A stretch of DNA of 64,000 bases from contig JASWJB010000047.1 in NCBI GenBank assembly GCA_032433595.1, forward strand, positions 62,001 to 126,000, written 5' to 3'. Shown piece after piece: positions 46,835 through 56,995 of this stretch. Source of the stretch: Conoideocrella luteorostrata (Eukaryota > Ascomycota > Sordariomycetes > Hypocreales > Clavicipitaceae). The stretch's first letter is position 1. The number at the start of each line of letters is the position of its first letter. Made by a program: the position numbers and the translations under genes. The notes beneath the pieces were generated by a model. The model worked only from the letters and a program-made list of their open reading frames with translations. It was not told the origin of the DNA and searched no databases.

Positions 46835-48172
46835 TTAGCCTCGTTGCTGCTGAGCACTCCTTAAGTTCAAGGAACGCCAGATCCCCCCCAAAAGAGAAGT
46901 ATTTTTATAACTCACATCTGAAGTGACAGTCAAATAACCCTTGTCGACACCAGGCGACCATTCAGCAGCTGTTGCCTTTATCGCCATGTCAGATGAAATT
47001 TGCAATGAGTAATCCTGCTGCCATATCCCAACCCAATTCGGACCGTCTCTTGCATGCACTGCAATCACCCCGATACTATCCCTAATGAGCCGAACGGCAG
47101 ACAGACACCCGATCGTGGGCACAAGATCCGTTGGCGCCGCCTGAGTCTCGTCAAACTCAATAAAACGTAGATACTTCATGCCCAATCTGACCGTGCGGTC
47201 TTTGATACTTTCCACAGTGCTCTGTCTCCGTATTGTATAGAAGTTGAGTCGAAAGGGGACGTCGGACTTCATCTGCTCAAAATATACCCGCCGCGGTCTC
47301 TCCAATTTAGCCCGCTTGCCGTCTTTTGCCTCTGCGGCCTCGACGTCCTCTACTGGGATGGGAATCAGGGTTACGAGTATAGTGAGGGCATTGGCCCGGA
47401 CGACGTCAAAATTGGTCGTGTGCGGGAATCTATCTATCCCTCCCAGTCGAAGGTTCCTGATTGCCTGGGCAATCCGAGACGGCCGGTCGGGCTCATCCTT
47501 GGCGAATTGTGCAGCTGGTGAGTTCGCCAACATGCTGATGACCTCGGCCCAAAACCGGGTGCTCGCATCTGGGCTTTTGCGGACCTCTGGCCCGTTTCGG
47601 AGGGCATGGGCGATGAAGCCCTCGAGGCGGCTGGGAAGATCGTAACTGCTAATCCCTACGAGTGAAGGAGACGTGAGGCGTTCATCTTTGAGGCCACCCT
47701 GGATTTCCTCCCAGTATTGCACGTCACTGTCAAGGGTGGTGCAGCTGGGACGGTATTCAAGGTCGCTCGAATCTAGCCGGTGGTCGATTGTGACGTCCAA
47801 CTGGTCCGGCGACTCCTTGAATGGAATATCAGGCAGGAAGGGAGCCACATTGCGTGCGCAGTCTAAAAACCCATCAAGCTCGGCAACGGTAAATGTGTCC
47901 CTGCCCCATAGCCTGGTTACCACATTCCAGCATGCTGAATGGACGATTCTCGCCTCCTCGCCCTCGAACGTGTGCGAGCAGAACCCAGGTTGGACGAGGG
48001 GCTGACGAACGCGGGGTCTGGGTGGCGCCGGGTGCTTCAGCTGTTGGGCGACGGCTTTCCACCCTTCGCTATGCCGGTTAATGGCCGCGAGCGAGATATC
48101 TGAGCCGCAGAGAAAGCAGATATGGAGCTCAACAAAGGTATGGGTGAAGACTGCTTGGCTGACGTTGGCCAT
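46835..48172 (-). CDS. Fungal protein of unknown function
   Basis: A single open frame of 445 residues from the Met at 48172 (an upstream Met at 48262 adds 30 residues of poor quality). I do not recognise the family. It has HICFLCGSD near the N terminus and VHSACWNVVTRLWGR about 75 residues later. Such a cysteine pair followed by a His-x3-Cys-Trp patch recurs in fungal F-box-like or HET-associated orphan proteins. An Arg/Lys-rich region near residue 300 precedes YFEQMKSDVP. The end is uncertain: a consensus donor (GTGAGTTATA) lies 25 codons before the stop, after LTVTSD, so the last residues may be intronic. No signal peptide or membrane segment. Confidence 0.7.
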   Translation of the reverse strand: MANVSQAVFTHTFVELHICFLCGSDISLAAINRHSEGWKAVAQQLKHPAPPRPRVRQPLVQPGFCSHTFEGEEARIVHSACWNVVTRLWGRDTFTVAELDGFLDCARNVAPFLPDIPFKESPDQLDVTIDHRLDSSDLEYRPSCTTLDSDVQYWEEIQGGLKDERLTSPSLVGISSYDLPSRLEGFIAHALRNGPEVRKSPDASTRFWAEVISMLANSPAAQFAKDEPDRPSRIAQAIRNLRLGGIDRFPHTTNFDVVRANALTILVTLIPIPVEDVEAAEAKDGKRAKLERPRRVYFEQMKSDVPFRLNFYTIRRQSTVESIKDRTVRLGMKYLRFIEFDETQAAPTDLVPTIGCLSAVRLIRDSIGVIAVHARDGPNWVGIWQQDYSLQISSDMAIKATAAEWSPGVDKGYLTVTSDVSYKNTSLLGGIWRSLNLRSAQQQRG

Positions 48173-49031
48173 GGCGTCGAGATGAGATACGTCTACCCCG
48201 CCGGCCGATGAGGATGCGCGATGAAGGACTATAATAGTATAGGGCTGAACGACACAGGCCACACGGCTTTGTCGTCGTCCTGAGAGGAGTGAGTGGCAAG
48301 TCGTTCGTTGAGCTGGATGACTGGAGCTGTGTTGCTGAGTTCAATGGGAGTGCGGAACACTCATGCTCGCGGCGAAAGTGATGAAGCTTATCATCCTGAA
48401 GATCTCATCTCTACATCGTAGTTCGAAGTGAAACGAGACACAGAGTTGTCCCGATGCCTATAGAGTAACTAGCAGGTGGGTGACACAAACTCGGTTGTGA
48501 ACGTTTGGTAGTGAGTGGGCCCTGCTAGTGCGGCTGTAGTCTACGGAAGCATGGGCTTATCGAGCAGGCCCATCTCAATGTGGTACATGCATAACTAACT
48601 AGTTAAGGCCCCTCATTACGGAGTAGTTACCTAACTAGTTAATGGCAAATACGACGGAATACGATATGGTTTCGCGGCGCTGGAGATGTTGTGCAAGGAA
48701 TAATGGCAATGCAACGGAACGGCGAGTCTTTCATGGAATGAGAGGTCAGGGGTTTAAAAGCTCAGTGCTAGTCAAGTATGAGTCCTCAGGTGTGTAATTC
48801 AATGATGTTAATTGAGCTGCTCCCTCCGCCAAGTGGCTTGGTGGTGAATTCCTCGGTGGCATAACTAGCCGCTATTCATTAGCTGATGGCCCCACACGTG
48901 ACGCCTCGCCAGGAGTTCCTTGATTCTCCGTCGACGACGCCGTCGTTCAAGACAACAACTTGTCTTGAAATTGTGCGTGCAACCCGACCGGCAAAGTTAA
49001 ATTGAAGGCCAATTGTGCAGCATTGCTTGCG
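48173..49031. other. Divergent intergenic region
   Basis: About 860 bp between the unknown gene and the SRAP gene. It contains two TAACTAGTTA palindromes (48596-48605, 48632-48641) on either side of a TACGGAGTA motif (48617-48625). No gene seen. Confidence 0.55.
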
Positions 49032-50395
49032 ATGTGTGGTCGATATGTGCTGGCTCTCGTACGTCAACATGCCTCTCACGACGCCGTCCAAGTCTTTCCA
49101 AATCACCCCGCTGACCAGGCCAACTAACTAGCGAGCCTCTCAGATTCGGCAATTGCTACAAGATGATAACATGTCAGTGGATGACTCTGTAGATGAGGAC
49201 GGCCCGAGTGCTCCTCGCCAGTCTTATAATTTTGCCCCTGGATATCATGGAGTCGTGTACAGAGCCGACACCCCAGACTGGGGCTCCGGTCCTCGATCCC
49301 GCGCTCATCGGGACAGGGATGCCACCGGGGAGGAGGAGAAGGAGGAGGCCGCCGCCGCCGCCGAGCAGCAAGACGAAGTCGAGGGAGCCGATAGTGGCGA
49401 GGTGAAGTACAAGCTGCAGTCTATGAAATGGGGCCTCGTTCCGTTTTGGACCAAAAGGAACCCAGACTACCAAACGCTCATGAGAACCATCAACTGCCGG
49501 GATGACTCGCTCAGTACGCCGGGGGGCATGTGGGCCTCAATGAAGAACAAAAAGCGATGCATTGTCATTGCTCAGGGCTTCTTCGAATGGCTCAAGACCG
49601 GACCGAAGGACAAGTTGCCACACTTTGTGAAGAGAAAGGATGGCCGCCTCATGTGTTTTGCCGGGCTTTGGGACTGCGTTCAGTACGAAGGTAATGCCCC
49701 TTTTATCTCCTCACTACGTCGTGGCGCTTCTTGTTCTTCTTGTTCTTCTTGTTCTTCTTCTCACTAACCGTGTTTTTTAAGGCTCCGACGAAAAGCTCTA
49801 CACTTACACCATCATCACCACTGACTCCAACAAGCAGCTGAAGTTTTTGCATGACCGCATGCCCGTCATTTTCAACCCCGGCTCGGACAAAATTAAGCAG
49901 TGGGTTGATCCGAGCCGTTACGAATGGTCGCGTGAATTGCAGTCCCTCCTCCAGCCATTCGATGGTGAGCTGGAGGTCTATCCTGTGTCAAAGGACGTGG
50001 GCAAAGTTGGGAACAACTCGCCTTCGTTTATTATTCCCCTGAACAGCAAAGAAAATAGGTCCAACATTGCCAATTTCTTCTCCAATGCGGAAAAGAAAAT
50101 AGAAAAGAAAGAGCTCGTGGCAGAGGACGGTGATTTCGCCGCGAAAGAAGAGATCGCGACTAAAGACGAGGACGACTCAAAACGCAGTTCTAAGGAGAGT
50201 CCACCAAATTCCGGCCTCGACACCGCACAGGAGAAGCGCAAAATTCCGCCGACAAGTGCTGGCAGCCCGCCATCCAAAAAGATTGCCTCAGGAAAGGCAA
50301 AGATCAGTGCTACCAAAAATGAATACAAGAGTCCGAAGAAGTCAAAAGCGCCGGGTTCACAAAAGATTACGAGTTTCTTTGGTAATTCTGCGTAA
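49032..50395 (+). CDS. SRAP-domain protein (HMCES/YedK homologue), abasic-site crosslinker
   Basis: Three exons, 49032-49058, 49144-49690 and 49782-50395, give 395 residues. The start is set by MCGRY: Cys2, exposed after Met removal, is the nucleophile that bonds covalently to abasic sites in single-stranded DNA and shields them during replication. Further hallmarks: NFAPGYHG, the WGLVPFW stretch, NCRDDS, QGFFEW with the catalytic Glu, and the His in LKFLHDRMPVI. An acidic, Ala/Glu-rich insert sits between NFAPGYHG and WGLVPFW. The C-terminal 120 residues are charged and disordered and end in SQKITSFFGNSA, a PCNA-binding-like motif. A second look-alike is SNIANFF. Exon 1 is only nine codons. 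Intron 2 carries a TTC/TTG repeat. Confidence 0.94.
49729..49761. repeat. 9-bp tandem repeat inside SRAP intron 2
   Basis: Short pyrimidine-rich units (TTCTTGTTC) repeated about three times within the intron, before its branch site CACTAAC. Confidence 0.75.
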
Positions 50396-50848
50396 GACTC
50401 CATCGCATGCGATCGAATTGGCCATAACTGATATGCAATTCGCTCCGGTTTGATACGAATTAAACACTCCAGAACACTCCAAAGCTCTCCTGCAAGGGCA
50501 CGTTGCGGATCAAAACGACTTGCTACTCGGTGGAACTTCAATGCACTGCGTCGAGAAAGTAGCTTTAGCGTTCTCAACTAGGAAAGAGTTCATGCAATAT
50601 TGGATACCCGCATTGTATAGAATTTTATGACTACAGTCTTCACTCTGGCGGCAAGTAACAGTAACTTACCCGCACTACCAATGGGCCAAAAGCCAGGCAT
50701 CTTTGGTGTATACTGTCGTTGTGAAGCATAAGTCGTGGAAACCAAATAGGAATCCGAGTTGAATAAGTATAGCCCCAATGTCGGCGATTATAGTGCCAAT
50801 AGGTTGTAACACAATCGTCTCACGGTAACGGAAGCAAGTTTTGGCGTT

Positions 50849-50940
50849 TGCACTACCGAAGTATACGGAGCGTTGCTGGGTGTGTGTCAGACCTCAGTAT
50901 ACGTGAGTGTTGGGTGTGCCTTTTGGGTCGACAAAATATA
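50849..50940 (+). repeat. Direct repeat copy 1 of about 85 bp
   Basis: Matches 56450-56537 almost base for base: both contain TACGGAGCGTT, CTGGGTGTG, TCAGACCTCAGTA and GTGAGTGTTGGGTGTGCC, and end TTTTGGGTCGACAAAATATA. Small indels and transitions separate them. The GTCGACA end resembles an LTR end. Confidence 0.85.
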
Positions 50941-51136
50941 AAATACAATAAATCTAATTATTAAATAAGAAAAAAGTATATTTATAAGTTAAGAAAAAAC
51001 TACTTAGTAATATTTAATTCTTACTATAACTTTAATTAATTAGAAAATATATAGAGTAATTAGAGTTTATAGAGAATAAGGTATTCCTGCAAGAAGAGCA
51101 CTTAGAAAGCATGTCAAGAAGAGCATGTTACAAATG

Positions 51137-51330
51137 TGTTACGGATCACAGTGAGCCGGTTACGGATTCTGACCCAGTGGAGATATCGTGAGACAACCTT
51201 CCGGGTCCGATGACGGAATTCATAGATAGTAGTCATCTATAAGAAGAGGTCTAATTCCTCGTCAATTAGATAGAATAGAAGGACAATTCCACACATTCAG
51301 AAATCCATAGCTGCTCACATTGTGACAAAG
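51137..51330 (+). mobile_element. Possible solo-LTR relic
   Basis: Starts TGTTACGGATCACAGTGAGC and contains a CTATAAGAAGAGG promoter-like segment, a layout common in fungal retrotransposon LTRs. I could not define the 3' end or a target duplication. Confidence 0.3.
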
Positions 51331-52134
51331 CATGTCCCTAGTCACAAAGGCAACTACTTTTTCCGGTGGGCTTACAGCTACCTAAAAATTTTTTGCTGCT
51401 GTCTGTCACGGCGGTGTGCGTGTTCCCACCACATCTTTTCTCAGGATTAGACGACCATCGCAGGTTCAGTTTCGCCAGTTCTTAATAGATGAGTCGAGTA
51501 ATTTTTGAAGCACTTTGTTCCTGATATAATCTTAAATGCGAGCTGGAGCGCAGGGCACAACTAGGGAGATGGAACAAAATGGCTAATCCTCTATCTTGTT
51601 TGCCTCAAACTTGTTTATGAGCGTACAGTTCCAGTACCCTGGATACTCCTCAGCGACGCCGAAACCAGCAAACCCCACACCCACCCGAGACTGAGTCAAG
51701 TGCATTGGCATTGGACCAGCCTAGTCATCAATAGCGGCATGTGTATGTTTTCGAGAAGCGCTCTCGCGACCATGGAGACACTTAGAAAACTGGTATATGT
51801 GTTCAAAACTATCAAATCTTCGTTGACGTCTGATATCTCCACGGCGCTGGCGAGTGGGTTGAGCGATCCTGTGGGTTGCACAGGGGTGCTGTGCAAGTTG
51901 ATCTAGATCAAATGCATCAAAATATAATATATTCAATAATAATCTCTGTCTATCTAAGAGGGGAAAAACAAATCAAGATACGATGCCTACGATGCTCGTA
52001 TGAATAGGGTGGCCGAAAGGTGACCATGTGACTCGCTCCGTGCTCTTGTTATGTGCTTGGCGGCAAGATTCCAACAGATCCAGTAGGTCACAGCCTTTTC
52101 GTCCAAGTCGACGAAATCACATAGTGGATGGTTT

Positions 52135-52325
52135 TGTTGGAAGCAACAAGTATGAAATCGAGTGGTCATGAAAGTGTGTATATTGAAGAAGTTGATGATT
52201 ATCATTATGTAATTCTGACCTTCCACGAATGCCCTGAAGTCCTCCTACTTATAGCACCTTCCTTCCTTCCATATCCCCGTTAACTCCCTTACCTCCAGTA
52301 TCTCCGGTATCCCTATTATCCAACA
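52135..52325 (+). mobile_element. Solo LTR-like element, copia type
   Basis: Begins TGTTGGAAGCAACA and ends ATTATCCAACA, so it has the TGTTG...CAACA termini typical of copia LTRs. A TATA-like CTTATAGCACC lies inside. It is similar in plan and partly in sequence to the element at 52753. No target-site duplication is visible. Confidence 0.42.
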
Positions 52326-52752
52326 GGGCTACCACAAGTCGATGACGTTTCTCATAGATTATTCTAAGATGCAGGGTGTTTGCTTGAGCCATACAACTGT
52401 TATTGATATTTTTTCTCTGCAAAAGATTACTCTTGCTCGTCCTGGTCAATCAAGTCTCTGTGAAGAACAACCGTCAGGGGAATAAGTATGCTCAAGGGCG
52501 GTATGGAACGGACGTGGCTGAGCAAATACGAAAGTCCCTCAAGGGGGTCTTCATGTGTTGAAGAGGCCTCTAAATTCTACTCAAGCGGCAGCCGATCATA
52601 ATGTTTCGCAGAAGGATCAAAAGTTTGGACGTTCTTTTTGTCTCAAAAGCTGGAAGTGAACGGAGAAATGAGGCTGCTTCGAAGCATCCAATTATCTGCC
52701 GGGAAAAAGGGACAATCCTGAACGCGGAATCCAAGAGAGCGGTAAGCGGTAG

Positions 52753-53021
52753 TGTCGGAAGCGACAGTATGGAAGTGAATTGGAAGGGAAAATAATAAGC
52801 ATGTAATTTGGTGAATATTGACGATGATGATTAACGATAATATGTGATATGAATCCCTTTCCAATTACTGTCCAAATGCTTCCTTTTATGCCTGCTTTCC
52901 TTCCTGCCTCTAAGATCCTGTATTCCTCGTATCCTCGCATTTTTAACCTTTCCCGAGGTCATAACCGAATTCCTCCGTGATATTCAATAGCCTTCCACAC
53001 TATTAACCATCCTTTTCGACA
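52753..53021 (+). mobile_element. Solo LTR-like element, copia type, second relic
   Basis: Begins TGTCGGAAGCGACA and ends TTTTCGACA, again with matching inverted ends. Shares GTGAATATTGA and TGATGATTA with the element at 52135, in the same order. Diverged, without flanking duplication. Confidence 0.4.
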
Positions 53022-54888
53022 AGTCAGCCCCTTCGGTATTGTTTTGCCTTTTAACTCAGCGGATTTATGAAAGGCTGTAGAACTTACTGACATTGTTAGG
53101 CCATTTCGTGACCACCCATCTGCAGCTGAACCAATGTTATCGAGTAACTGCATAACTAATTTACCCCTAAGAATAGTGCCGTCATGTCTAGGTATAATGA
53201 ACCAGTTTTTGATTTGGACTGCTTGCGTGCAAACGAGGCCCGCTCAATCGGAGCCAATTCCAAAGAGTTCTAGATGAAGCGATAGTCTAGCATTCTGGGC
53301 CTAGGTACAAAGATAGAGCTTATAAATGTATTACTGTCCCTAATGCACAATATTGAATGCAAACCCCTACAATACAAAATACACTAGATCTACATTACAG
53401 TAAGTATCCATAGAATTTTTCAAATCTTTTTTATCCGATTGAGATAGCACCCGGGCTTCCTAAAAGCAGAGCTGCATTACTGCGTAATAGCGGAGCCCGC
53501 TAACACAGGAGCCAAGGCTATAGCTGTTGCGTTATGTGCCTTCATACGTGTGATGGAGCAATTTGCAACAGTGGCAATCGGCAGGAATAGATGGATTTGA
53601 ATAGGAATGAATTGAATTGAAGAGCCTTCGAAAGGGACGACTTCTAACGATGCCTCTTCCGAAGAGCACTCTAATCCTCCTGTATAGTCCTTCAGCAGCC
53701 GGAACATTTTCTTGAATTTAGTGGCCTTAAACCTATATTCCTTGGCATCGTGCCACCTGCTTCCACTATCACGCAATTCTATCTAATCGAGGCCTTGGTA
53801 ATTTCCGAAGGACCACTCTAATCTCAACAACAGCAGCCCAGTGCAAACTGGTCCACGGAACCCGTGCTGCTACTAAGAACGCCGCGCTGTTCATCTGGCA
53901 AGCTCCCCGTTAAATAAGGCGACAACGAAAAAATCAACGTCTTGCAGGATTCGATCTTCCAGTGATTTGCGAGACAGGGAAGGTCACAAGCAAAGCTTCA
54001 GGCAGCAGCCGCACTGGCCTCATGTTCACTCAGCCTGTCGACAGATCATTTGCCCATGAAAGAGAACCAATGCTGCGGGAGGCCGTTAACCCCTAATAAA
54101 ACTTACATATATATCCAGTCAATGGAGTACTGTCTGCCTAAACAAACTGCTGCCTAAAAAGACTTGGCCTTGCTAGTTACTGCACCGCTAAATGCGTCTC
54201 TCAATGAAACCCTCCCCAAACAAGACATCAATCTTGGGACAATCCTTGTTGACCTCCAAAAATGTAGCGAACAGCCAAGCCGAACTAGTGACTCAGTCTG
54301 TTCGTATTAATATTATTATATTCCACTACTCATAACAAAGAATGTTTAATATATTCTCTCTACAGCTTAACTCCAAACGTTATGGAAACCCTTTTTTTTT
54401 TCTTTAAAGTGGGGGGACTGGGGGGGGTGGAGGGGCGGCTGGAGTTAAGGGAACCTCATATTTGGGTAAAACCCCCAGAACATGAATTCATACTTCCCTA
54501 TTTAGTTTCGCTGATGGAAAAAATCGTTGTCTTTTTAGCTAGGGTCACATTATTAGCCCGGAATTTGCTGCACAAATGGCTCAAGGATTGTGTTATTAAC
54601 TAATAGACCCACCAGTAATAGTAATATCAAGAGCTCAAGGTATCTGGTTTAAAAAGAAGTCTTTTGTTAAGTACACTAGTAATAAAATTCTAAATAATAA
54701 TAGAACCTAAATTTTAGGACATTATTACAGACAAGCTCATTATAAACATAGTTTAAGTACCTATATAAGTAAGGACATCTCCCTCCCCCGCCGCAAAAAA
54801 AAAAAAACTATCTAAGCCTTTTAAATAATTTGGATTTATTTTACACTAATATACTGTTTTATTTGTGGAAGAACTAAAAATATCGAGA

Positions 54889-56054
54889 ATGCACCCTTTC
54901 AGTCTTATTTTAATATTTCTTATCCTCAACGAGGCATACATGATCCAAACCTTTCCAGCGCTCAAGCAAAATAGTCTTGAGAATACGACAAACAACCATA
55001 TTAACAGTAAAAATTTTTTTCACCAGCCATATGTGTTTCAAAACCGGATTATCCATAAGTTTAACCAAGACAAGAATTTCACGTTAGTATATGCGCAAAA
55101 TAATAATAAACATAAAGGTAATATAAATTAGCATGTAATATAAACCAACATTGAATTTATTATTCCTAACTTTATATAGGAAAGAATACTCTAAGTCCAA
55201 GGGGACTTTCTGATTTAAAAGAGCTCTATAATAAATGTCTCAGGCGCCGACCTCGCCCGCACTGTCGAATGCCTGAGGGACAAGCAACATCACCACAACA
55301 GCCGCATATGCGGGTCGGCGTCTATACGCCAAGCCAAGTTATGGGGCCCAATGGCGAAATAATAAATACCCGTCCGGGATCACCGTCAAGAGACCCTGGT
55401 CAACCGTCAAGAGACCCTGGTCAACCGTCAAGAGACCGTGGTCAACCGTCAAGAGACCGTGGTCAACCGTCAAGAGACCGTGGTCAACCGTCAAGAGACC
55501 GTGGTCAATCGTCAAGAGACCGTGGTCAATCGTCAAGAGACCGTGGTCAACCGCCAAGAGACCGTGGTCAACCGTCAAGGGAGCGTGGTCAACCGTCAAG
55601 AGACATCGATCGACTATTAAGTGAACCTCCACATTTAGAAGTCGACAAAACCTTTCTGCAGCGCTGCGGGAATAAATGTGTTGACTGCTTACTAAACTGT
55701 GTGGTTGGCTGTGTAGCCCGTTGTTTGCTCCTAGTAACGCCAAAGGATCCTCAACCGTCAAGAGACCGTGGTCAACCACCTAGAGACCGTGGTCAACCAC
55801 CTAGAGACCGTGGTCAACCACCTAGAGACCGTGGTCAACCGCCAAGAGACCATAGTCAGCCACCAAGAGACCGTAGTCAACCGCCAAGAGACCGTGGTCA
55901 ACCGCTAAGAGACCACGATCGACTATTAAGTGAACCTCCACAGTTAGAAGACGACAAAACCTTCCTGCAGCGCTGCTACGACATTTGTAACTACTTGAGC
56001 GATTGCTTGTTTAGATGTTTGAGCAATCAAAACCCTGGAGCTTCCGTATCATAA
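54889..56054 (+). CDS. Secreted repeat-module protein, orphan
   Basis: Two exons, 54889-55117 and 55180-56054, give 367 residues. The intron is a textbook one (GTAATA donor, CCTAAC branch, TATAG acceptor) and joins the frames exactly at Gly. Exon 1 gives a signal peptide (HPFSLILIFLILNEAYM) and an Asn-rich stretch; a basic site LRRRPRP follows in exon 2. Then come two modules: 10 full heptads of PSRDRGQ type, DRLLSEPP and KTFLQRC with a six-cysteine segment; then 7 heptads, the same linker, and a four-cysteine segment. The modules are about 309 bp apart and nearly identical at the linker, so one arose by duplication. I know no family. A Met eight codons upstream is an alternative start. Its location in a repeat island suggests a fast-evolving, possibly effector- or wall-related protein, which is inference. 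Confidence 0.7.
55383..55613 (+). repeat. 21-bp tandem repeat, block 1
   Basis: Ten full units and one partial unit of a 21-bp sequence (CCGTCAAGAGACCGTGGTC plus AA), each encoding Pro-Ser-Arg-Asp-Arg-Gly-Gln or a variant. Units differ by single changes, mostly at codon positions 1-2 of the first two codons. Confidence 0.97.
55755..55922 (+). repeat. 21-bp tandem repeat, block 2
   Basis: Seven full units and one partial unit of the same 21-bp sequence, mostly in a Pro-Pro-Arg-Asp-Arg-Gly-Gln version. The block precedes the second DRLLSEPP linker. Confidence 0.97.
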
Positions 56055-56111
56055 TTAGACCTCTTAAACTAAATATTAACCCCTAATAAATAGAAATTAG
56101 TTAGCAGCTTC

Positions 56112-56530
56112 TGTTGGATTACACGGGTGTGTGTGTGGACCGGATGTGTGGATACACGGGCTGCGAGAGAAAGGATACGTGGCCTCTGGGCCTAAGGCAG
56201 GAATTCAGAACGGAAGTGTCTCAGATTGTAGGGGTATTTATAGGGGGATTTAGACGAGGCCGTCAGACGAGGGATTCTGCATCTATTATCTAAGTAACAC
56301 TGCACATCCCATCAATGTGAACAAATTTGAACCTCTCCTATTATGTGGGCGGAAATGATCCTCTAGGGTGGCAAGGTTGAATTCACGTGCGTTGTGGACT
56401 TCGGCAAAAGAAAGAATACCACGAATTACAGGAGGCTTTTGCTTGAAGCCTTCTACGAATTGTACGGAGCGTTACTGGGTGTGTCAGACCTCAGTACATG
56501 TGAGTGTTGGGTGTGCCTTTTGGGTCGACA
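56112..56530 (+). mobile_element. Probable solo LTR or LTR-like relic
   Basis: Starts TGTTGGATTACACGGG and ends GGGTCGACA, with near-matching inverted ends (TGTTG/CGACA). It contains a TATTTATAG promoter-like box. Its last 80 bases are repeated at 50849-50940. No clear target-site duplication. Confidence 0.4.
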
Positions 56531-56537
56531 AAATATA
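56450..56537 (+). repeat. Direct repeat copy 2 of about 85 bp
   Basis: Partner of 50849-50940, 5.6 kb away in the same orientation, so the two copies bracket the repeat island and the repeat-module gene. Confidence 0.85.
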
Positions 56538-56995
56538 TAGGGTTTTTAGGTCTTTAGAAATATATAAATTATCTTAAGCAGTCTATGTTGAAAATACAAC
56601 TACGCTACGTATAGCCATGCGAATAAAATAACGGGGCAGATGTTAATACTTTACGGAACGCAGGTCAATGTGACGCCACTAATTGCTTCGAAATTATTAG
56701 CTAAGCCATTGTGCAATGTGCGTTGCTTCATCACATGCAGTTCTTCCGACAAACATACATACGCGCCTGCTGAGAATGTGAATTAAGCAGTAGAGACGTT
56801 GGGCACCGAGCCGAGATGCTGTGCGCCGTGTTGGAAAGCCAATACTATTAGTTAGATATACTAAATTCCGACTTCTCTGGGTGTCTTGAGCTGTGAACCA
56901 TCACGCGGATACTGCGTAACTCACTATGCTAATCACATATGAACCTTATGGTGTTGACTTTTAAACGGCCGCCTATTAAAAGTAGAGACAAATAC

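Larger units (their letters stand above)
50396..54888. other. AT-rich, gene-poor repeat island
   Basis: About 4.5 kb with no complete gene. It begins with a short repeated segment (50849-50940) and an AT-rich stretch (50930-51080), and holds three LTR-like relics. Open frames such as 51700-51906, 53477-53776 and 54382-54603 are short and show no domain; some lack an ATG. The high AT content and TpA-rich stretches suggest old repeats, possibly hit by repeat-induced point mutation, but no transposase or reverse transcriptase is readable. Confidence 0.55.

Noticed and set aside
51700..51906. 68-codon plus-strand open frame in a GC-richer patch of the island
   Set aside because: Overlapping open frames on both strands and no recognisable domain; perhaps a decayed element.
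53477..53776. Minus-strand open frame of about 99 codons in the repeat island
   Set aside because: It has no ATG at its start (TTG), no domain, and lies between LTR-like relics. It could be a fragment, but I cannot support a gene.
53940..53975. Possible tRNA B box on the minus strand (GATCGAATCC)
   Set aside because: No matching A box, acceptor stem or anticodon arm at the right distance.
54382..54603. 73-codon open frame with a G-rich start
   Set aside because: Low complexity at the N terminus and no domain; too weak to be an upstream exon of the repeat-module gene, which already has a signal peptide exon.
55339..55779. Minus-strand open frame of 146 codons across the heptad repeats
   Set aside because: It is the antisense of the 21-bp repeat, which stays open on both strands because of its length and composition. 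The plus strand has the intron, signal peptide and cysteine segments.
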